DNA from: Flavobacteriales bacterium
GTDB taxonomy: Bacteria; Bacteroidota; Bacteroidia; Flavobacteriales; ECT2AJA-044
DNA length: 41,906 nt
NCBI GenBank assembly: GCA_021296215.1
Contig: JAGWBA010000013.1
Span: 1-41,906 of the forward strand
Direction of reading: 5' to 3'
Made by a program: the position numbers and the translations under genes
Part shown: positions 16,805-26,193 of the stretch, in pieces
Layout of the letters: each line of letters starts with the position of its first letter
How positions within the stretch are numbered: the stretch's first letter is position 1
Notes under the pieces: model-generated
Told to the model about the DNA's origin: nothing
Seen by the model: only the letters and a program-made list of their open reading frames with translations
Databases searched by the model: none

Positions 16805-17941
16805 TTATTCGTTGTACAACCTTACGATCTGATCAACGGCGTAATCGACCTCCTCAGGAGTATTGTATCGGCTAAAACTCAAGCGAACAGAAGGCCGCTC
16901 GGCCGGACTCCCAATGGCGGTTAGTACGTGAGAACCTACATTACTTCCCGATGAACAGGCGCTTCCTCCCGAGACACAAATACCGAGAATATCCAGATTG
17001 AACAGGAGCATCGAGCTCGCATCGTTTTCCGGTAAACAGGCATTCAAGACCGTGTAGAGGCTGCGCTCCAAATTAGCGCTGTCGCCATTGAAACGAACGC
17101 CTTCGATTCCGGCTCGTAATCCGTCGATAGCTCTTTGCTTAAGTCCCTCAACATGTTTGCGGTGCCCGTCCAAATCGCCGTAAGCGAGCTCCATGGCTTT
17201 TGCCAGCCCTACGATACCATAAACGTTTTCGGTTCCACCGCGCATGTTGCGCTCTTGAGCACCCCCGTGAATGAACGGCTCTTGTGCAAGCCCTTTGCGG
17301 ATGTACAAGAATCCGGCTCCTTTTGGGCCGTGGAGTTTATGAGCCGCGCATGTAATGAAGTCCACTTCGGTATTGGCCAGGTCAAAACTGTAATGGGCCA
17401 TGGACTGAACGGTATCCGAGTGGAAAAAAGCACCGCGTTTACGGCACATACGCCCGACCTCCTCCAATGGAAGTAGGTTTCCGATTTCGTTGTTGGCATG
17501 CATCAAGCTTACCAAGATCTTTTTGTCACTATCGGCCAATAGCCGATTGAGATCAGCTAAATCTACGTGGCCGAGCTCGTCGAGTTTTACGTGAACGACC
17601 TCTACTTCGCCATGAGCGCCGAGGTGATCTACGGTATGCAATACGGCATGGTGCTCTACGGCACTCGAAATAATGCGACGCACACCGTGATCTCGAACGG
17701 CACAATGGATCGCCATGTTATCGGCTTCGGTACCACCCGATGTAAAGAAGATCTCTCCCGGACTACAATTCAAGAATTTCGCGATCTGTTTGCGCGCCAT
17801 TTCAACCTTTGATCGCGTTTCGCGCCCCTTGTGATGGGTTGAACTCGGATTACCAAAACAATCGCGCATGATCGATACCATCGCGTCCACGACCTCCGGG
17901 GCCATAGCAGTAGTAGCAGCGTTATCGAGATAGACTTTCAT
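16805..17941 (-). CDS. Cysteine desulfurase (IscS/NifS family)
   Basis: A 378-residue PLP enzyme that takes sulfur from cysteine for iron-sulfur clusters or thio-modification of tRNA. Visible are the N-terminal YLDNAATTAMAPEV, the SSAVEHHAVLHT segment with the cofactor-stacking histidine, the PLP lysine in CAAHKLHGPKGAGF near residue 200, and the catalytic-cysteine loop SGGSACSSGSNVGSH near residue 320. The persulfide loop is short-to-medium as in the NifS/IscS group. No scaffold or tRNA-thiolase gene is next to it. It follows glmM with a five-base gap and is probably in the same transcript. Confidence 0.93.
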   Translation of the reverse strand: MKVYLDNAATTAMAPEVVDAMVSIMRDCFGNPSSTHHKGRETRSKVEMARKQIAKFLNCSPGEIFFTSGGTEADNMAIHCAVRDHGVRRIISSAVEHHAVLHTVDHLGAHGEVEVVHVKLDELGHVDLADLNRLLADSDKKILVSLMHANNEIGNLLPLEEVGRMCRKRGAFFHSDTVQSMAHYSFDLANTEVDFITCAAHKLHGPKGAGFLYIRKGLAQEPFIHGGAQERNMRGGTENVYGIVGLAKAMELAYGDLDGHRKHVEGLKQRAIDGLRAGIEGVRFNGDSANLERSLYTVLNACLPENDASSMLLFNLDILGICVSGGSACSSGSNVGSHVLTAIGSPAERPSVRLSFSRYNTPEEVDYAVDQIVRLYNE

Positions 17942-17946
17942 AGGGT

Positions 17947-19332
17947 TCAGGTTAAGGCCAATAATTCGGTACGGAATCTGTCGGCCAGTGCTTTCGCGTT
18001 TTCAGCCGTCCCACTTTCGGAATACACCCGAATAATGGGCTCCGTATTCGACTTGCGCAAATGTACCCACTCTTTCGGAAAATCGATCTTTACGCCGTCG
18101 ATGGTCGTTGGTGACAACTCCGCATACTTTTCGGCCATCTGCGCCAATAACCCATCAACGTCCATTCCGGCCGCTAACTGGATCTTTTGCTTGCTCATGA
18201 AATAGCTTGGATACGAAGCCCGGAGCTCCGTCATTTTTTTTCCGCCTGCGGCGAGATGGGTAAGGAACAGGGCCACGCCAACTAATGCGTCACGCCCGTA
18301 GTGCAGTGCGGGTAATATGATGCCTCCATTCCCCTCTCCACCGATAGTGGCATTGGTTTCTTTCATGGCCTTGACCACATTCACCTCTCCCACTGCTGAG
18401 GCCTTATAGCTTTGTCCGTGCATTTCAGTGACATCGCGCAACGCTCGCGATGAAGACATATTACTGACGGTATTTCCCGGATGTATCTTCAAATAATGGT
18501 CGGCACAAGCAACTAAGGTGTACTCCTCACCAAACATGGAACCGTCTTCCGAAATAAAGGCCAGTCGATCCACATCCGGATCTACCACGATCCCGAGATC
18601 GCAGCCTTCCTGAACTACAGTTTCACTCAAGTCGGTCAAATGCTCGGCCAAGGGTTCCGGATTGTGCGGGAAATGGCCGGTCGGCTCACAGTACAAAGCC
18701 GTTACCTTGCGCACACCCAAAGCCTCCAACAACCTCGGAATGGCGATTCCGCCCGTGGAATTCACCCCATCGACCGCAATGGAGAAATCGGCTTGGCGAA
18801 TGGCCTCTACATCGACCCCATCGAGCTTGAGCACTCGATCGATGTGGCGATCGATGTAGTCGTTCTTTTTCTCTACTTCGCCCAATTCAAGCACGGGAGC
18901 GTAATCGAAGTCTTCAGCTTCTGCGAGCCGAAGAACCTCTGCTCCGGCTTCGGCATCCAGGAACTCGCCCGCACTGTTGAGCAGCTTCAAGGCATTCCAT
19001 TCAATAGGATTATGACTCGCTGTTAATATGATTCCCCCATCGGCATTTTCGAGGGGCACGGCGACCTCCACGGTTGGGGTTGTACTGAGTCCAAGGTCGA
19101 TCACATCGATTCCGACCGAGCGCAAACTCGCTACTACGAGATCTTGTACCACGGGTCCGCTGATTCGGCCGTCGCGCCCAACGACCACACGAGGACGTGA
19201 ACTGACAACTTGTCGCTTGATCATCGTGCCGTAGGCACTAGCGAATTTTACCGCGTCTACAGGGGTTAAATTGTCGGAAACAGTGCCTCCAATGGTGCCG
19301 CGGATTCCGGAAATGCTTTTTATTAAAGGCAT
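17947..19332 (-). CDS. glmM: Phosphoglucosamine mutase
   Basis: A 461-residue alpha-D-phosphohexomutase, here most likely converting glucosamine-6-phosphate to glucosamine-1-phosphate for peptidoglycan and LPS precursors. It has the N-terminal SISGIRGTIGG, the phosphoserine loop TASHNP (104-109, Ser106), the metal loop DPDVDRLAF, the sugar-binding GEGNGG and the phosphate-binding RKSNTEPIIRVYSES near the C-terminus. Length and the absence of other mutase features fit GlmM better than phosphomannomutase, but exact substrate is inferred. It is first in a two-gene minus-strand run with the cysteine desulfurase. A repeat copy at 18244-18252 encodes AAG in LTHLAAGGKK. Confidence 0.92.
   Translation of the reverse strand: MPLIKSISGIRGTIGGTVSDNLTPVDAVKFASAYGTMIKRQVVSSRPRVVVGRDGRISGPVVQDLVVASLRSVGIDVIDLGLSTTPTVEVAVPLENADGGIILTASHNPIEWNALKLLNSAGEFLDAEAGAEVLRLAEAEDFDYAPVLELGEVEKKNDYIDRHIDRVLKLDGVDVEAIRQADFSIAVDGVNSTGGIAIPRLLEALGVRKVTALYCEPTGHFPHNPEPLAEHLTDLSETVVQEGCDLGIVVDPDVDRLAFISEDGSMFGEEYTLVACADHYLKIHPGNTVSNMSSSRALRDVTEMHGQSYKASAVGEVNVVKAMKETNATIGGEGNGGIILPALHYGRDALVGVALFLTHLAAGGKKMTELRASYPSYFMSKQKIQLAAGMDVDGLLAQMAEKYAELSPTTIDGVKIDFPKEWVHLRKSNTEPIIRVYSESGTAENAKALADRFRTELLALT
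18244..18252 (-). repeat. Dispersed hairpin motif GCCGCAGGC, copy 4
   Basis: Minus-strand context is CATCTC before and GGAAAAAAAA after. One C-G pair and one T-G wobble extend the stem. It shares its flanks with copies 2 and 3. Lies in glmM. Confidence 0.6.
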
Positions 19333-19351
19333 GGAATGAAATTTGCTCGGC

Positions 19352-19359
19352 CAAAGATA
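19352..19359 (-). promoter_or_regulatory. -7 promoter box of glmM
   Basis: Minus strand TATCTTTG matches TAnnTTTG exactly, 19 bases upstream of the glmM ATG. No clear -33 TTG at standard spacing. Confidence 0.6.
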
Positions 19360-19471
19360 GAAGTTCGAACATGCTTTTCCATATCGTGTTGTTAAGAACT
19401 TTGGATAATTAGACGGACATTTGCACCCGATTTGGGGTATTTTCGGAGAAACGAGTAACCTCCGACAGTTT

Positions 19472-20866
19472 ATGGACTACGAAGAATACGAAGCGACCGA
19501 GGAGTTGATTGAGCGGTTTGAGGAGATGTTGAAGAACGACTTGGTGGTCTTTTTCGACGTTCACGAATTCGAAGCGCTGGCCGATCATTACATGATGACA
19601 GGCAGCCTTAAGAAAGCTCTATTAACGACTAAGTACGGCGTACAGCAGCATCCGAATGCGGTGAGTTTACCCTTGAAAAGGGCTCAGCTTTTGGCGGCTT
19701 ATAACAGGACCGATGAGGCACTGCACGAATTGAATCGTGCGGAGGGGCTAGACCCGTACAACGAGGAGCTATATATTTCGCGCGGAATGATCTTTTCCAA
19801 GAAAGGACTTGCTCATCAGGCCATTCGCATGTTCGAACGAGCCTTGGAGCTTGCCGACACGCCACCGGCCGATGTGTACATGCTGCTCGGAAATGAATAT
19901 CAGAACTTAAAGCAATACGAAGAGGCGATCGAATTCTACAAGCTCGCATTACACGAGGACGGAGAAGATGAGCTCGCATTGTACAATATCGCATACTGCT
20001 ACGACCTTATAGGCAACAATCGCTACAGCATCGAATTCTTTCAGGAGTTTCTCGAAGAGAACCCCTATTCGGAGATCGGTTGGTATCAATACGCCGTGAG
20101 CTGGCATAACGAGGGTATTCTCGACGAAGCTTTGAGCACCGTTGAGTATTCCATATTGATCGACGATGGGTTTGCCGCTGCTTACCACGAAAAGGCCTCG
20201 ATCCTCGAAGACATGGAGGATTACGAGCAGGCCATCAATGTGTACAAAGAACTCATAGAGCTCGATTCGCCTACGGGCATTTCCTACCTCAAGATCTCGA
20301 ACATTTACAAGCGTATGGGTAACCCCCGTGCTGCTTTGGTGTACTCAATAAAAGCCACTCACGAAGATCCACAGCTCGACGAAGCTTGGATGGAGCGCGG
20401 ATTGCTGCTCGATGAAATTGGCAAGCTCTCAGAAGGCATTTACTTCATACGCAAAGCAACGGAGTCGATGCCGGACAATGTCGACTATCAATTCATTTGC
20501 GGAACCTCGAATCGCAAAATGGGCTTTTTAGGTGAGGCAAAAGAGAATTTCCAAAAGGTCCTTGACCTCGGACATATAGAGCCTAGAGTTTGGATAAATT
20601 ACGCCGATCTCATGATCGAACTGGAAGAATACGAGCGCGCCATGCAATTGCTTTCGAAGGGAATCGAATTGAACCCCGAAGATGCCTCGTTGAACTTCAC
20701 TTATGCGGGCTATCTCTTCCTGATCGGATCGGGTGAAGAAGCGGCCGGATTCCTCGAAAATGCCTTACATTTGGACAGTGAAGTCGGACCCGAATTCCTT
20801 CAACACTTTCCGCTGTTGACAGAGAATGAACAGGTTCAGGCCTTGTTGAACAAGTATCAAAGCTAA
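19472..20866 (+). CDS. Tetratricopeptide repeat protein
   Basis: A 464-residue protein made almost wholly of TPR helices, for example YNEELYISRGMIFSKKGLAH, DVYMLLGNEYQNLKQYEEAIEFY, ELALYNIAYCYDLIGNNRYSIEFF and LNFTYAGYLFLIGSGEEAA. These form a scaffold for protein-protein contacts. There is no signal peptide, so it is probably cytoplasmic. The ATG at 19472 (MDYEEYEATEEL) is chosen over a TTG at 19421 that would add 17 non-conserved-looking residues. It heads a plus-strand run: three bases separate it from the rhodanese gene. Binding partner unknown. Confidence 0.85.
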   Translation: MDYEEYEATEELIERFEEMLKNDLVVFFDVHEFEALADHYMMTGSLKKALLTTKYGVQQHPNAVSLPLKRAQLLAAYNRTDEALHELNRAEGLDPYNEELYISRGMIFSKKGLAHQAIRMFERALELADTPPADVYMLLGNEYQNLKQYEEAIEFYKLALHEDGEDELALYNIAYCYDLIGNNRYSIEFFQEFLEENPYSEIGWYQYAVSWHNEGILDEALSTVEYSILIDDGFAAAYHEKASILEDMEDYEQAINVYKELIELDSPTGISYLKISNIYKRMGNPRAALVYSIKATHEDPQLDEAWMERGLLLDEIGKLSEGIYFIRKATESMPDNVDYQFICGTSNRKMGFLGEAKENFQKVLDLGHIEPRVWINYADLMIELEEYERAMQLLSKGIELNPEDASLNFTYAGYLFLIGSGEEAAGFLENALHLDSEVGPEFLQHFPLLTENEQVQALLNKYQS

Positions 20867-20869
20867 ACC

Positions 20870-21172
20870 ATGCTGAACGAACTGGCCCCTGAAGATCTGC
20901 TCCGGATGCTGGAACGGAACGAAAAGGTGCATCTCATCGATATCCGTGAAGATTACGAATTCGAAGACGGGCACCTCCCCTGCATACATATGCCCATGGA
21001 AACTGTTTTTGAGCGAGCCGATGAGCTTCCTCGCGACATTCCAGTAGTGATCTACTGCCAGTCGAGCAAGCGCAGCAGCGCAATGGCTTATATGCTCAAT
21101 CGCGAAAAGGGGCTTCAAAACGTATTTTCGGTACGCGGCGGCTACAAAGCCATTGCTGAACTAGCGAGCTAA
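20870..21172 (+). CDS. Rhodanese-like domain protein
   Basis: A single rhodanese domain of 100 residues with no signal peptide. The substrate loop is CQSSKRS with the catalytic cysteine at residue 63, and LIDIREDYEFEDGHLP and GGYKA are the flanking conserved parts. It could carry sulfane sulfur in the cytoplasm; partner and acceptor are unknown. Its stop codon overlaps the next start by one base (TAATG), so it is translationally coupled to the DUF368 gene. Confidence 0.9.
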   Translation: MLNELAPEDLLRMLERNEKVHLIDIREDYEFEDGHLPCIHMPMETVFERADELPRDIPVVIYCQSSKRSSAMAYMLNREKGLQNVFSVRGGYKAIAELAS

Positions 21173-22095
21173 TGCGCACTACCAAAGATTATATCTTTCT
21201 CACGCTCAAAGGATTAGGTATGGGTGCGGCCGATGTAGTTCCCGGCGTATCGGGCGGAACAATTGCCTTTATTTCGGGCATCTACGAAGAGCTCATCAAC
21301 ACGTTGAAATCCATTGACCTCAATGCCGTGAAACTGCTATTCAAGGGCAAGATCAAGGATTTCTGGAAGGCTATAAACGGCAGTTTTCTGGCGGCTGTTT
21401 TCGCCGGAATCGCCATAAGCGTGCTTAGTTTGGCCCGAGTGCTGGGCTATTTACTTGAGAATCACCCGGTCCTGATCTGGTCCTTTTTTTTCGGGCTTAT
21501 CCTCTCCTCTGCCCAGCCGGTCGGAAGAAAGATCCAAAACTGGAATGCCCCAGTATATATCGCTACACTTGTAGGGGCGGCGATCGCCTTCTACATTACC
21601 GTGGCCACACCGGCTACCACACCAACCGCACTTTGGTTCGTGTTCGTCAGCGGTGCCATCGCCATCTGCGCCATGATACTCCCGGGCATCAGCGGGAGCT
21701 TCATACTTCTGCTTTTGGGCCAGTATCGTTTCATTCTCGACAGCATTAGCGCCCTACGGGCAGATGTGTTGGCTGCGTTTTTGGCGGGCTGCGCGGTCGG
21801 ACTCCTAAGTTTTTCGCGATTGCTGAGCTGGATGTTCGCGCGGTATCACGATTTAACGGTAGCCTTGCTCACCGGTTTCATGATCGGTTCGCTCAACAAA
21901 GTTTGGCCGTGGAAAAACGTGCTTTCATACCGAACCAATAGCCATGGTGAAGAGGTCCCTTTCTTGGAAGAAAGTGTTTTACCCAATAGTTTCGATGGCG
22001 ACCCTCAACCGGTGGTTGCTGTTGCCTTAGTTGTCGTCGGATTCGCCCTGATTTACTACCTTGACCGCCTTTCCACGAGGAAATCGGCGGCCTAA
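21172..22095 (+). CDS. DUF368 membrane protein (polyprenyl-phosphate translocase family), copy A
   Basis: A 307-residue integral membrane protein with about eight hydrophobic segments. It has the two family signatures, DVVPGVSGGTIAFISGIYEELI near residue 20 and MILPGISGSFILLLLGQY near residue 170, which form the inverted-repeat core. DUF368 proteins (PopT) are reported to return undecaprenyl phosphate across the inner membrane for reuse in wall and surface-glycan synthesis; applying this to the present copy is inference. The C-terminal part between the last two helices has a hydrophilic insert (about 245-280). It overlaps rhodanese and copy B by one base each. Confidence 0.9.
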   Translation: MRTTKDYIFLTLKGLGMGAADVVPGVSGGTIAFISGIYEELINTLKSIDLNAVKLLFKGKIKDFWKAINGSFLAAVFAGIAISVLSLARVLGYLLENHPVLIWSFFFGLILSSAQPVGRKIQNWNAPVYIATLVGAAIAFYITVATPATTPTALWFVFVSGAIAICAMILPGISGSFILLLLGQYRFILDSISALRADVLAAFLAGCAVGLLSFSRLLSWMFARYHDLTVALLTGFMIGSLNKVWPWKNVLSYRTNSHGEEVPFLEESVLPNSFDGDPQPVVAVALVVVGFALIYYLDRLSTRKSAA

Positions 22096-23012
22096 TGAAA
22101 GACCTCAGATCTTTTCTGATCGTAGTACTGAAAGCTACCCTCATGGGTACGGGAAACATCATTCCCGGCGTCTCGGGAGGTACCATTGCACTAGTCGTCG
22201 ATATTTATGAGGAGCTCATCGACTCGCTTCGCCGTCTCGACCTCAAAGCCCTTAAATTATTGTTGCAAGGTCGACTTAGTGAATTCAACCTCTACGTCAA
22301 CGGCAGGTTCTTGCTTGCGATCATTATCGGAATCGTATTGAGCGTTTTGGTCATCGCTCAGATTTTTGATTACCTTTTTGAACATTATCCGGTATTTATT
22401 TGGTCGCTGTTCTTCGGGCTAATTTTAGGTTCGGTGTATTTTATTGGACAACGGGTCGAAAAATGGGATCTCAGGTCGAAGCTTTGGTTGGTCATAGGAA
22501 CCGTCGTGAGTATTAGTCTTGCTTTTTTACCCCAAGCCCAGGAAAATGATGCTTGGTGGTATGTGTTGATCTGCGGAGCTGTGAGTATAAGTGGCATGAC
22601 ACTCCCCGGGATCTCCGGGTCGTTCTTGCTGATTCTCATGGGAAACTACGAGCTGTTGCTTATTCGAAGCGTCACCAGTTTTGACCTTCCGATGCTGAGC
22701 CTGTTCATTGGCGGAAGCATTATGGGGTTGATCGGTTTATCGAACCTACTGGCCTGGGTGTTGCAGCGCTTTCACGACCAAACCATGGCCCTCTTGACCG
22801 GATTCGTATTGGGTTCGCTATTGATCATTTGGCCCTGGCAACGCCCCGTTCGCACCGCTTTGGATGCCAATGGACGAGAGATCGTTTTGCTGTACCAGCG
22901 CTACTGGCCGGATCTGTCAATAGCGCATACTTGGGTAGCCATGGGAATCATGTTCCTCGGATTGGCATTGATCTTTGGATTGGAATTCTACGCTAAAAGG
23001 CAACACTCATGA
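22095..23012 (+). CDS. DUF368 membrane protein (polyprenyl-phosphate translocase family), copy B
   Basis: A 305-residue paralogue of the preceding gene with the same architecture: GNIIPGVSGGTIALVVDIYEELID near residue 20 and MTLPGISGSFLLILMGNYE near residue 170, and similar FFGLILGS and ALLTGFVLGSLLIIWPW segments. The two copies share motif order but differ at most positions between motifs, so the duplication is old. They may act as a heterodimer or on different lipid carriers, which is speculation. The start overlaps copy A's stop by one base, and the end overlaps aroE by four. Confidence 0.9.
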   Translation: MKDLRSFLIVVLKATLMGTGNIIPGVSGGTIALVVDIYEELIDSLRRLDLKALKLLLQGRLSEFNLYVNGRFLLAIIIGIVLSVLVIAQIFDYLFEHYPVFIWSLFFGLILGSVYFIGQRVEKWDLRSKLWLVIGTVVSISLAFLPQAQENDAWWYVLICGAVSISGMTLPGISGSFLLILMGNYELLLIRSVTSFDLPMLSLFIGGSIMGLIGLSNLLAWVLQRFHDQTMALLTGFVLGSLLIIWPWQRPVRTALDANGREIVLLYQRYWPDLSIAHTWVAMGIMFLGLALIFGLEFYAKRQHS

Positions 23013-23764
23013 GGAGGCTTGGGCTTATTGGTCATCCGTTGACGCACAGCTTTTCGCCGAGGTATTTCGAAGAAAAATGGTTTCGCGAAGGAGTCCATGG
23101 ATATCGGTATGATCTTTTCGACGTTGAGGAGTTTCCCGCCTCGTTGGCTGATTGGTGGCAGGACCAAGAGGGGCTTATTGGGGTCAATGTCACCATCCCG
23201 TATAAGATCGAGGTACTCAAGGAAATCGAGAAATCTCGGCAAAGCGAGCACGTTCGGGTTATTGGCGCGGCGAACACCTTGGTCATGGATCCGACCGATG
23301 GCGAATTGAGGGCCGAGAATACGGACTGGCGTGGGTTCTTGGACGTATTGGATCAGGAGCAGGTTCTCGCCACGGGGCGACCGGCATTAATCCTGGGTAA
23401 TGGTGGAGCTGCAAGGGCGATTCGCTATGCCTTGGAGCGGATCGGTGTTGATTTCGGAGTTGTGCATCGGGCCGCAGGCCCAGATACCATTGAGTATTCA
23501 GCGTTAAAGAGGCAAATGGAAAGTTACGGTTTGATCGTGAATACGACACCATTGGGGACCTACCCGAACGACGATCAATATCCTCCGATTCCCTACGATG
23601 AGATCGACGAAGAACACTATTATTTTGACTTGGTTTACAGACCCGAGAATACCGTTGCGATGAAGATGTGTGCCTTGGGCGGAGCGTTCGTTCAGAACGG
23701 TTATGGAATGCTTGCGGCGCAGGCTGAATACGCGTGGGAATTCTGGCGTGAATACTACCGATAG
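23009..23764 (+). CDS. aroE: Shikimate dehydrogenase (NADP+)
   Basis: A 251-residue enzyme reducing 3-dehydroshikimate to shikimate in aromatic amino acid synthesis. It has the substrate-binding LIGHPLTHSFSPRYF (7-21), catalytic lysine in NVTIPYK (K66), aspartate in NTDWRGF (D106) and the nucleotide-binding GNGGAARA near residue 130. Length is normal for Bacteroidota AroE. It is translationally coupled to the DUF368 copy B gene (ATGA overlap). A repeat copy at 23471-23479 encodes RAAGP in a loop after the cofactor site. Confidence 0.94.
   Translation: MRRLGLIGHPLTHSFSPRYFEEKWFREGVHGYRYDLFDVEEFPASLADWWQDQEGLIGVNVTIPYKIEVLKEIEKSRQSEHVRVIGAANTLVMDPTDGELRAENTDWRGFLDVLDQEQVLATGRPALILGNGGAARAIRYALERIGVDFGVVHRAAGPDTIEYSALKRQMESYGLIVNTTPLGTYPNDDQYPPIPYDEIDEEHYYFDLVYRPENTVAMKMCALGGAFVQNGYGMLAAQAEYAWEFWREYYR
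23471..23479 (+). repeat. Dispersed hairpin motif GCCGCAGGC, copy 5
   Basis: Context is CATCGG before and CCAGATACC after. Two G-C pairs extend the stem. It lies in aroE, encoding RAAGP. Confidence 0.65.
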
Positions 23765-23770
23765 ATTCGT

Positions 23771-23778
23771 TAAATTTG
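23771..23778 (+). promoter_or_regulatory. -7 promoter box of the DUF349 gene
   Basis: TAAATTTG matches TAnnTTTG exactly and lies just after the aroE stop, 46 bases before the DUF349 ATG. The upstream -33 element would fall in aroE and is not obvious. Confidence 0.5.
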
Positions 23779-23824
23779 CACTCCTTTGCTCGAAAATTAG
23801 GGCATTTCAGAAGAAATTGAAGTG

Positions 23825-26191
23825 ATGACGGAAGACAAGAAAAATATTCCTTCGGAGGAGAATTCTGAGGATAAATCTCAGAAGGAGGTATCTGCGGAGG
23901 AAGTTGCTGAAGCTGCGCTTCAGCAGGATGTGGAGTCCAAGGAAGAATCTGCTCAAGAGGCCGAAACTGAAGTTTTTGCCTCGGAGGAGGTTGCTGAGGA
24001 CCAGCCACAAGAGGAAGTTTCTGTGAAGGAGGTTTCTACGGAGGTCGTTGCTGAGGACAAGCCACAGCAAGACGAAGACATTCCTGCGAAGGATGTTTCT
24101 GAGGACAATCCTGAGAAGGACATTGCAGCGCAGGACGTTGCTGAAGCAGAGCTTCAGCAGGATGTGGAAACTCAGGAAGGTTCGACTGCTGAGGTAGAAT
24201 CTGAGGCTCGCTCAGAGGCTGATACGGAAGATAAAATTGAAAGCGAAGATAAGGCTGTCGCTGATGCTGATTCAGGTGGCGATACCGAAGCTGATACTAA
24301 GGCTAATGCTAAGTCAAAGGCTAAAGCTCAAACAGAATCAGACCACGACATCGTAGCCGGAGAGGAAGATGAGGATCACGAAGATGAGGACGAGGATCAC
24401 GAGGAAGAGGACGAGGATCACGAGGAAGAGGACGACGAGCACCACGAGGGTGCCGTGGAGGTGCCTGATTTAGAGCCTCTTTCATTAGAAGAGCTTTATT
24501 CGCTTACCAAAGAATTGATGCAGGAGCATCCTGTGCAACGAATCAAAGAGCACGTAGATCAGATCAAGCACCATTTCTTTACGAAGGCCAAAGCGGAGCG
24601 ACTAGAGAAACTCGAAGCGTTCGTAGCCGATGGCGGAAAGGAAGAGGACTTTGAATTGGAGCAGCCCATTCGCGAGACTTTTAAGCAGCTGGTCGACACC
24701 TACCGCAAGGAGCGCCAAGCGTATATGAAGGATCTCGAGAAGCGTTTAAACGAGAATTTAGTCGCTCGTGAACAGGTGATCGAAGAGATCAAAAACCTGT
24801 TACAAAGTGAGGAGAAATTTTCTGAGACCTTCCAGCATTTTCGTGAGCTACAAGAAAAATGGCGAAGTATTGGGCCGGTACCCAGAGCCCAGAATAGTGA
24901 GATTTGGCGTACCTATCACCACCATGTAGAGAATTTCTACGATTACTTGCGTTTGAATGAAGAGCTGCGAGATCTGGACTTTAAGAAGAACTTGGAGCAC
25001 AAGAAGCAATTGATCGCTCGAGCCAAGGAGCTCGTAGCCATGGAAAACGTCCACGAGGCGTTCAAAAAGCTACAAAAGCTCCACAAGGAATGGAAGGAAC
25101 AAGGTGGACCGGTTGCTAAAGAACATCGCGACACCACTTGGGATGAGTTCAGTGAGCTTACGAAGCAGATACACGACAAGCGACACGCTCATTACGACGA
25201 GCTACAAGAGCACTGGGAAGAGAACTTAAAGTTGCGCGAAAAGATCTGTGAAAAGATCGAGGAGGCGTCAAGAGCCGAATTGAAATCGCACGGCAAATGG
25301 CAAGCGAAGATCAAAGAAGTTCGAGCATACGCCGAAGCTTTTAGAGCGGCGGGACGAGTTCCTAAAGGTAAGAGCTCGGAGATCTGGAATCGTTTCCGCG
25401 AAGCCCTTCGCTTGTTCAACCACGCAAAGAATGAGTTCTATAAAGAGCTGAAAGACAAGTACAAAGGCAATTTAGAAGATCGTAAAAAGCTCATCGATGC
25501 CGCTGAGGCCATCAAGGACAGCGACGACTGGAAAGGTACCGCCGAAAAGCTAAAGCGCTTGCAGCGCGATTGGAAGAAGATCGGTCCTGTCGCACATGCG
25601 GACAATCAAAAGACGTGGAGGCGGTTCCACGATGCTTGCGACCATTTCTTTACGAAGCGCAAAGAACACTTTGCCGAACAGGATAAAGAATACGAGGACA
25701 ACTACGCAGCCAAAGAGAAGCTCATATCGGAGTTAGAAGCTTATGAGCCGGGGGCAAACGCCGGTGAAGCTGTAGCTAAACTCAAGGAGTTCATGGCCCA
25801 ATGGCGCGAGATCGGTTTTGTACCGCGAAGTAAAATGGGGATCGATAAGAACTGGAAACAGTTGGTGGACATGAAATTCGACCAGTTAAAACTCAGTGGT
25901 AAGGAAAAGAGTTCGGCTCGCTTCAAGAACAAGATCGAGATCCTCGCCGCTAAAGGTGGTCGCGACCTCAATCGCGAGAAAAGCCAACTTAAGCGCGACC
26001 TAAATTCGGCTCAAGACGAATTGCGAACTCTGGAAGCCAATATTCAAATGCTTTCTCCAACGGGCAACAAGGACAATCCATTGGTGGCTCAGGTTGAGAA
26101 AAGCATTGCAGCACAGAAAGATAAGATCCAGAAGCTTAAAGATAAGATGAAGCTCATTCGAGAAGTTGAAAAGAGCGAAGGCTCCAAGTAA
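23825..26191 (+). CDS. DUF349 protein with long acidic N-terminal region
   Basis: A 788-residue, highly charged and mostly alpha-helical protein. Residues 1 to about 215 are a low-complexity acidic region made of degenerate repeats ([34 protein letters not shown]) and then a near-pure Glu/Asp/His tract. After about residue 220 come several tandem DUF349 repeats, recognisable by [40 protein letters not shown] and [15 protein letters not shown]-terminal coiled coil ([21 protein letters not shown]) ends it. DUF349 function is not settled. The ATG at 23825 is used; an in-frame GTG precedes it directly. uvrB starts two bases after the stop. Confidence 0.88.
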   Translation: MTEDKKNIPSEENSEDKSQKEVSAEEVAEAALQQDVESKEESAQEAETEVFASEEVAEDQPQEEVSVKEVSTEVVAEDKPQQDEDIPAKDVSEDNPEKDIAAQDVAEAELQQDVETQEGSTAEVESEARSEADTEDKIESEDKAVADADSGGDTEADTKANAKSKAKAQTESDHDIVAGEEDEDHEDEDEDHEEEDEDHEEEDDEHHEGAVEVPDLEPLSLEELYSLTKELMQEHPVQRIKEHVDQIKHHFFTKAKAERLEKLEAFVADGGKEEDFELEQPIRETFKQLVDTYRKERQAYMKDLEKRLNENLVAREQVIEEIKNLLQSEEKFSETFQHFRELQEKWRSIGPVPRAQNSEIWRTYHHHVENFYDYLRLNEELRDLDFKKNLEHKKQLIARAKELVAMENVHEAFKKLQKLHKEWKEQGGPVAKEHRDTTWDEFSELTKQIHDKRHAHYDELQEHWEENLKLREKICEKIEEASRAELKSHGKWQAKIKEVRAYAEAFRAAGRVPKGKSSEIWNRFREALRLFNHAKNEFYKELKDKYKGNLEDRKKLIDAAEAIKDSDDWKGTAEKLKRLQRDWKKIGPVAHADNQKTWRRFHDACDHFFTKRKEHFAEQDKEYEDNYAAKEKLISELEAYEPGANAGEAVAKLKEFMAQWREIGFVPRSKMGIDKNWKQLVDMKFDQLKLSGKEKSSARFKNKIEILAAKGGRDLNREKSQLKRDLNSAQDELRTLEANIQMLSPTGNKDNPLVAQVEKSIAAQKDKIQKLKDKMKLIREVEKSEGSK
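24371..24433 (+). repeat. Three tandem 21-bp units in the acidic region
   Basis: Three consecutive 21-bp units encode [14 protein letters not shown] and EDHEEED. The second and third units are identical in DNA, and the first differs at three bases. The in-frame unit length lets copy number vary without a frameshift. Confidence 0.8.
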
Positions 26192-26193
26192 GT

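Noticed and set aside
24360-24450. CRISPR-like array
   Set aside because: The repeats are in-frame 21-bp coding units without spacers, within a DUF349 protein.
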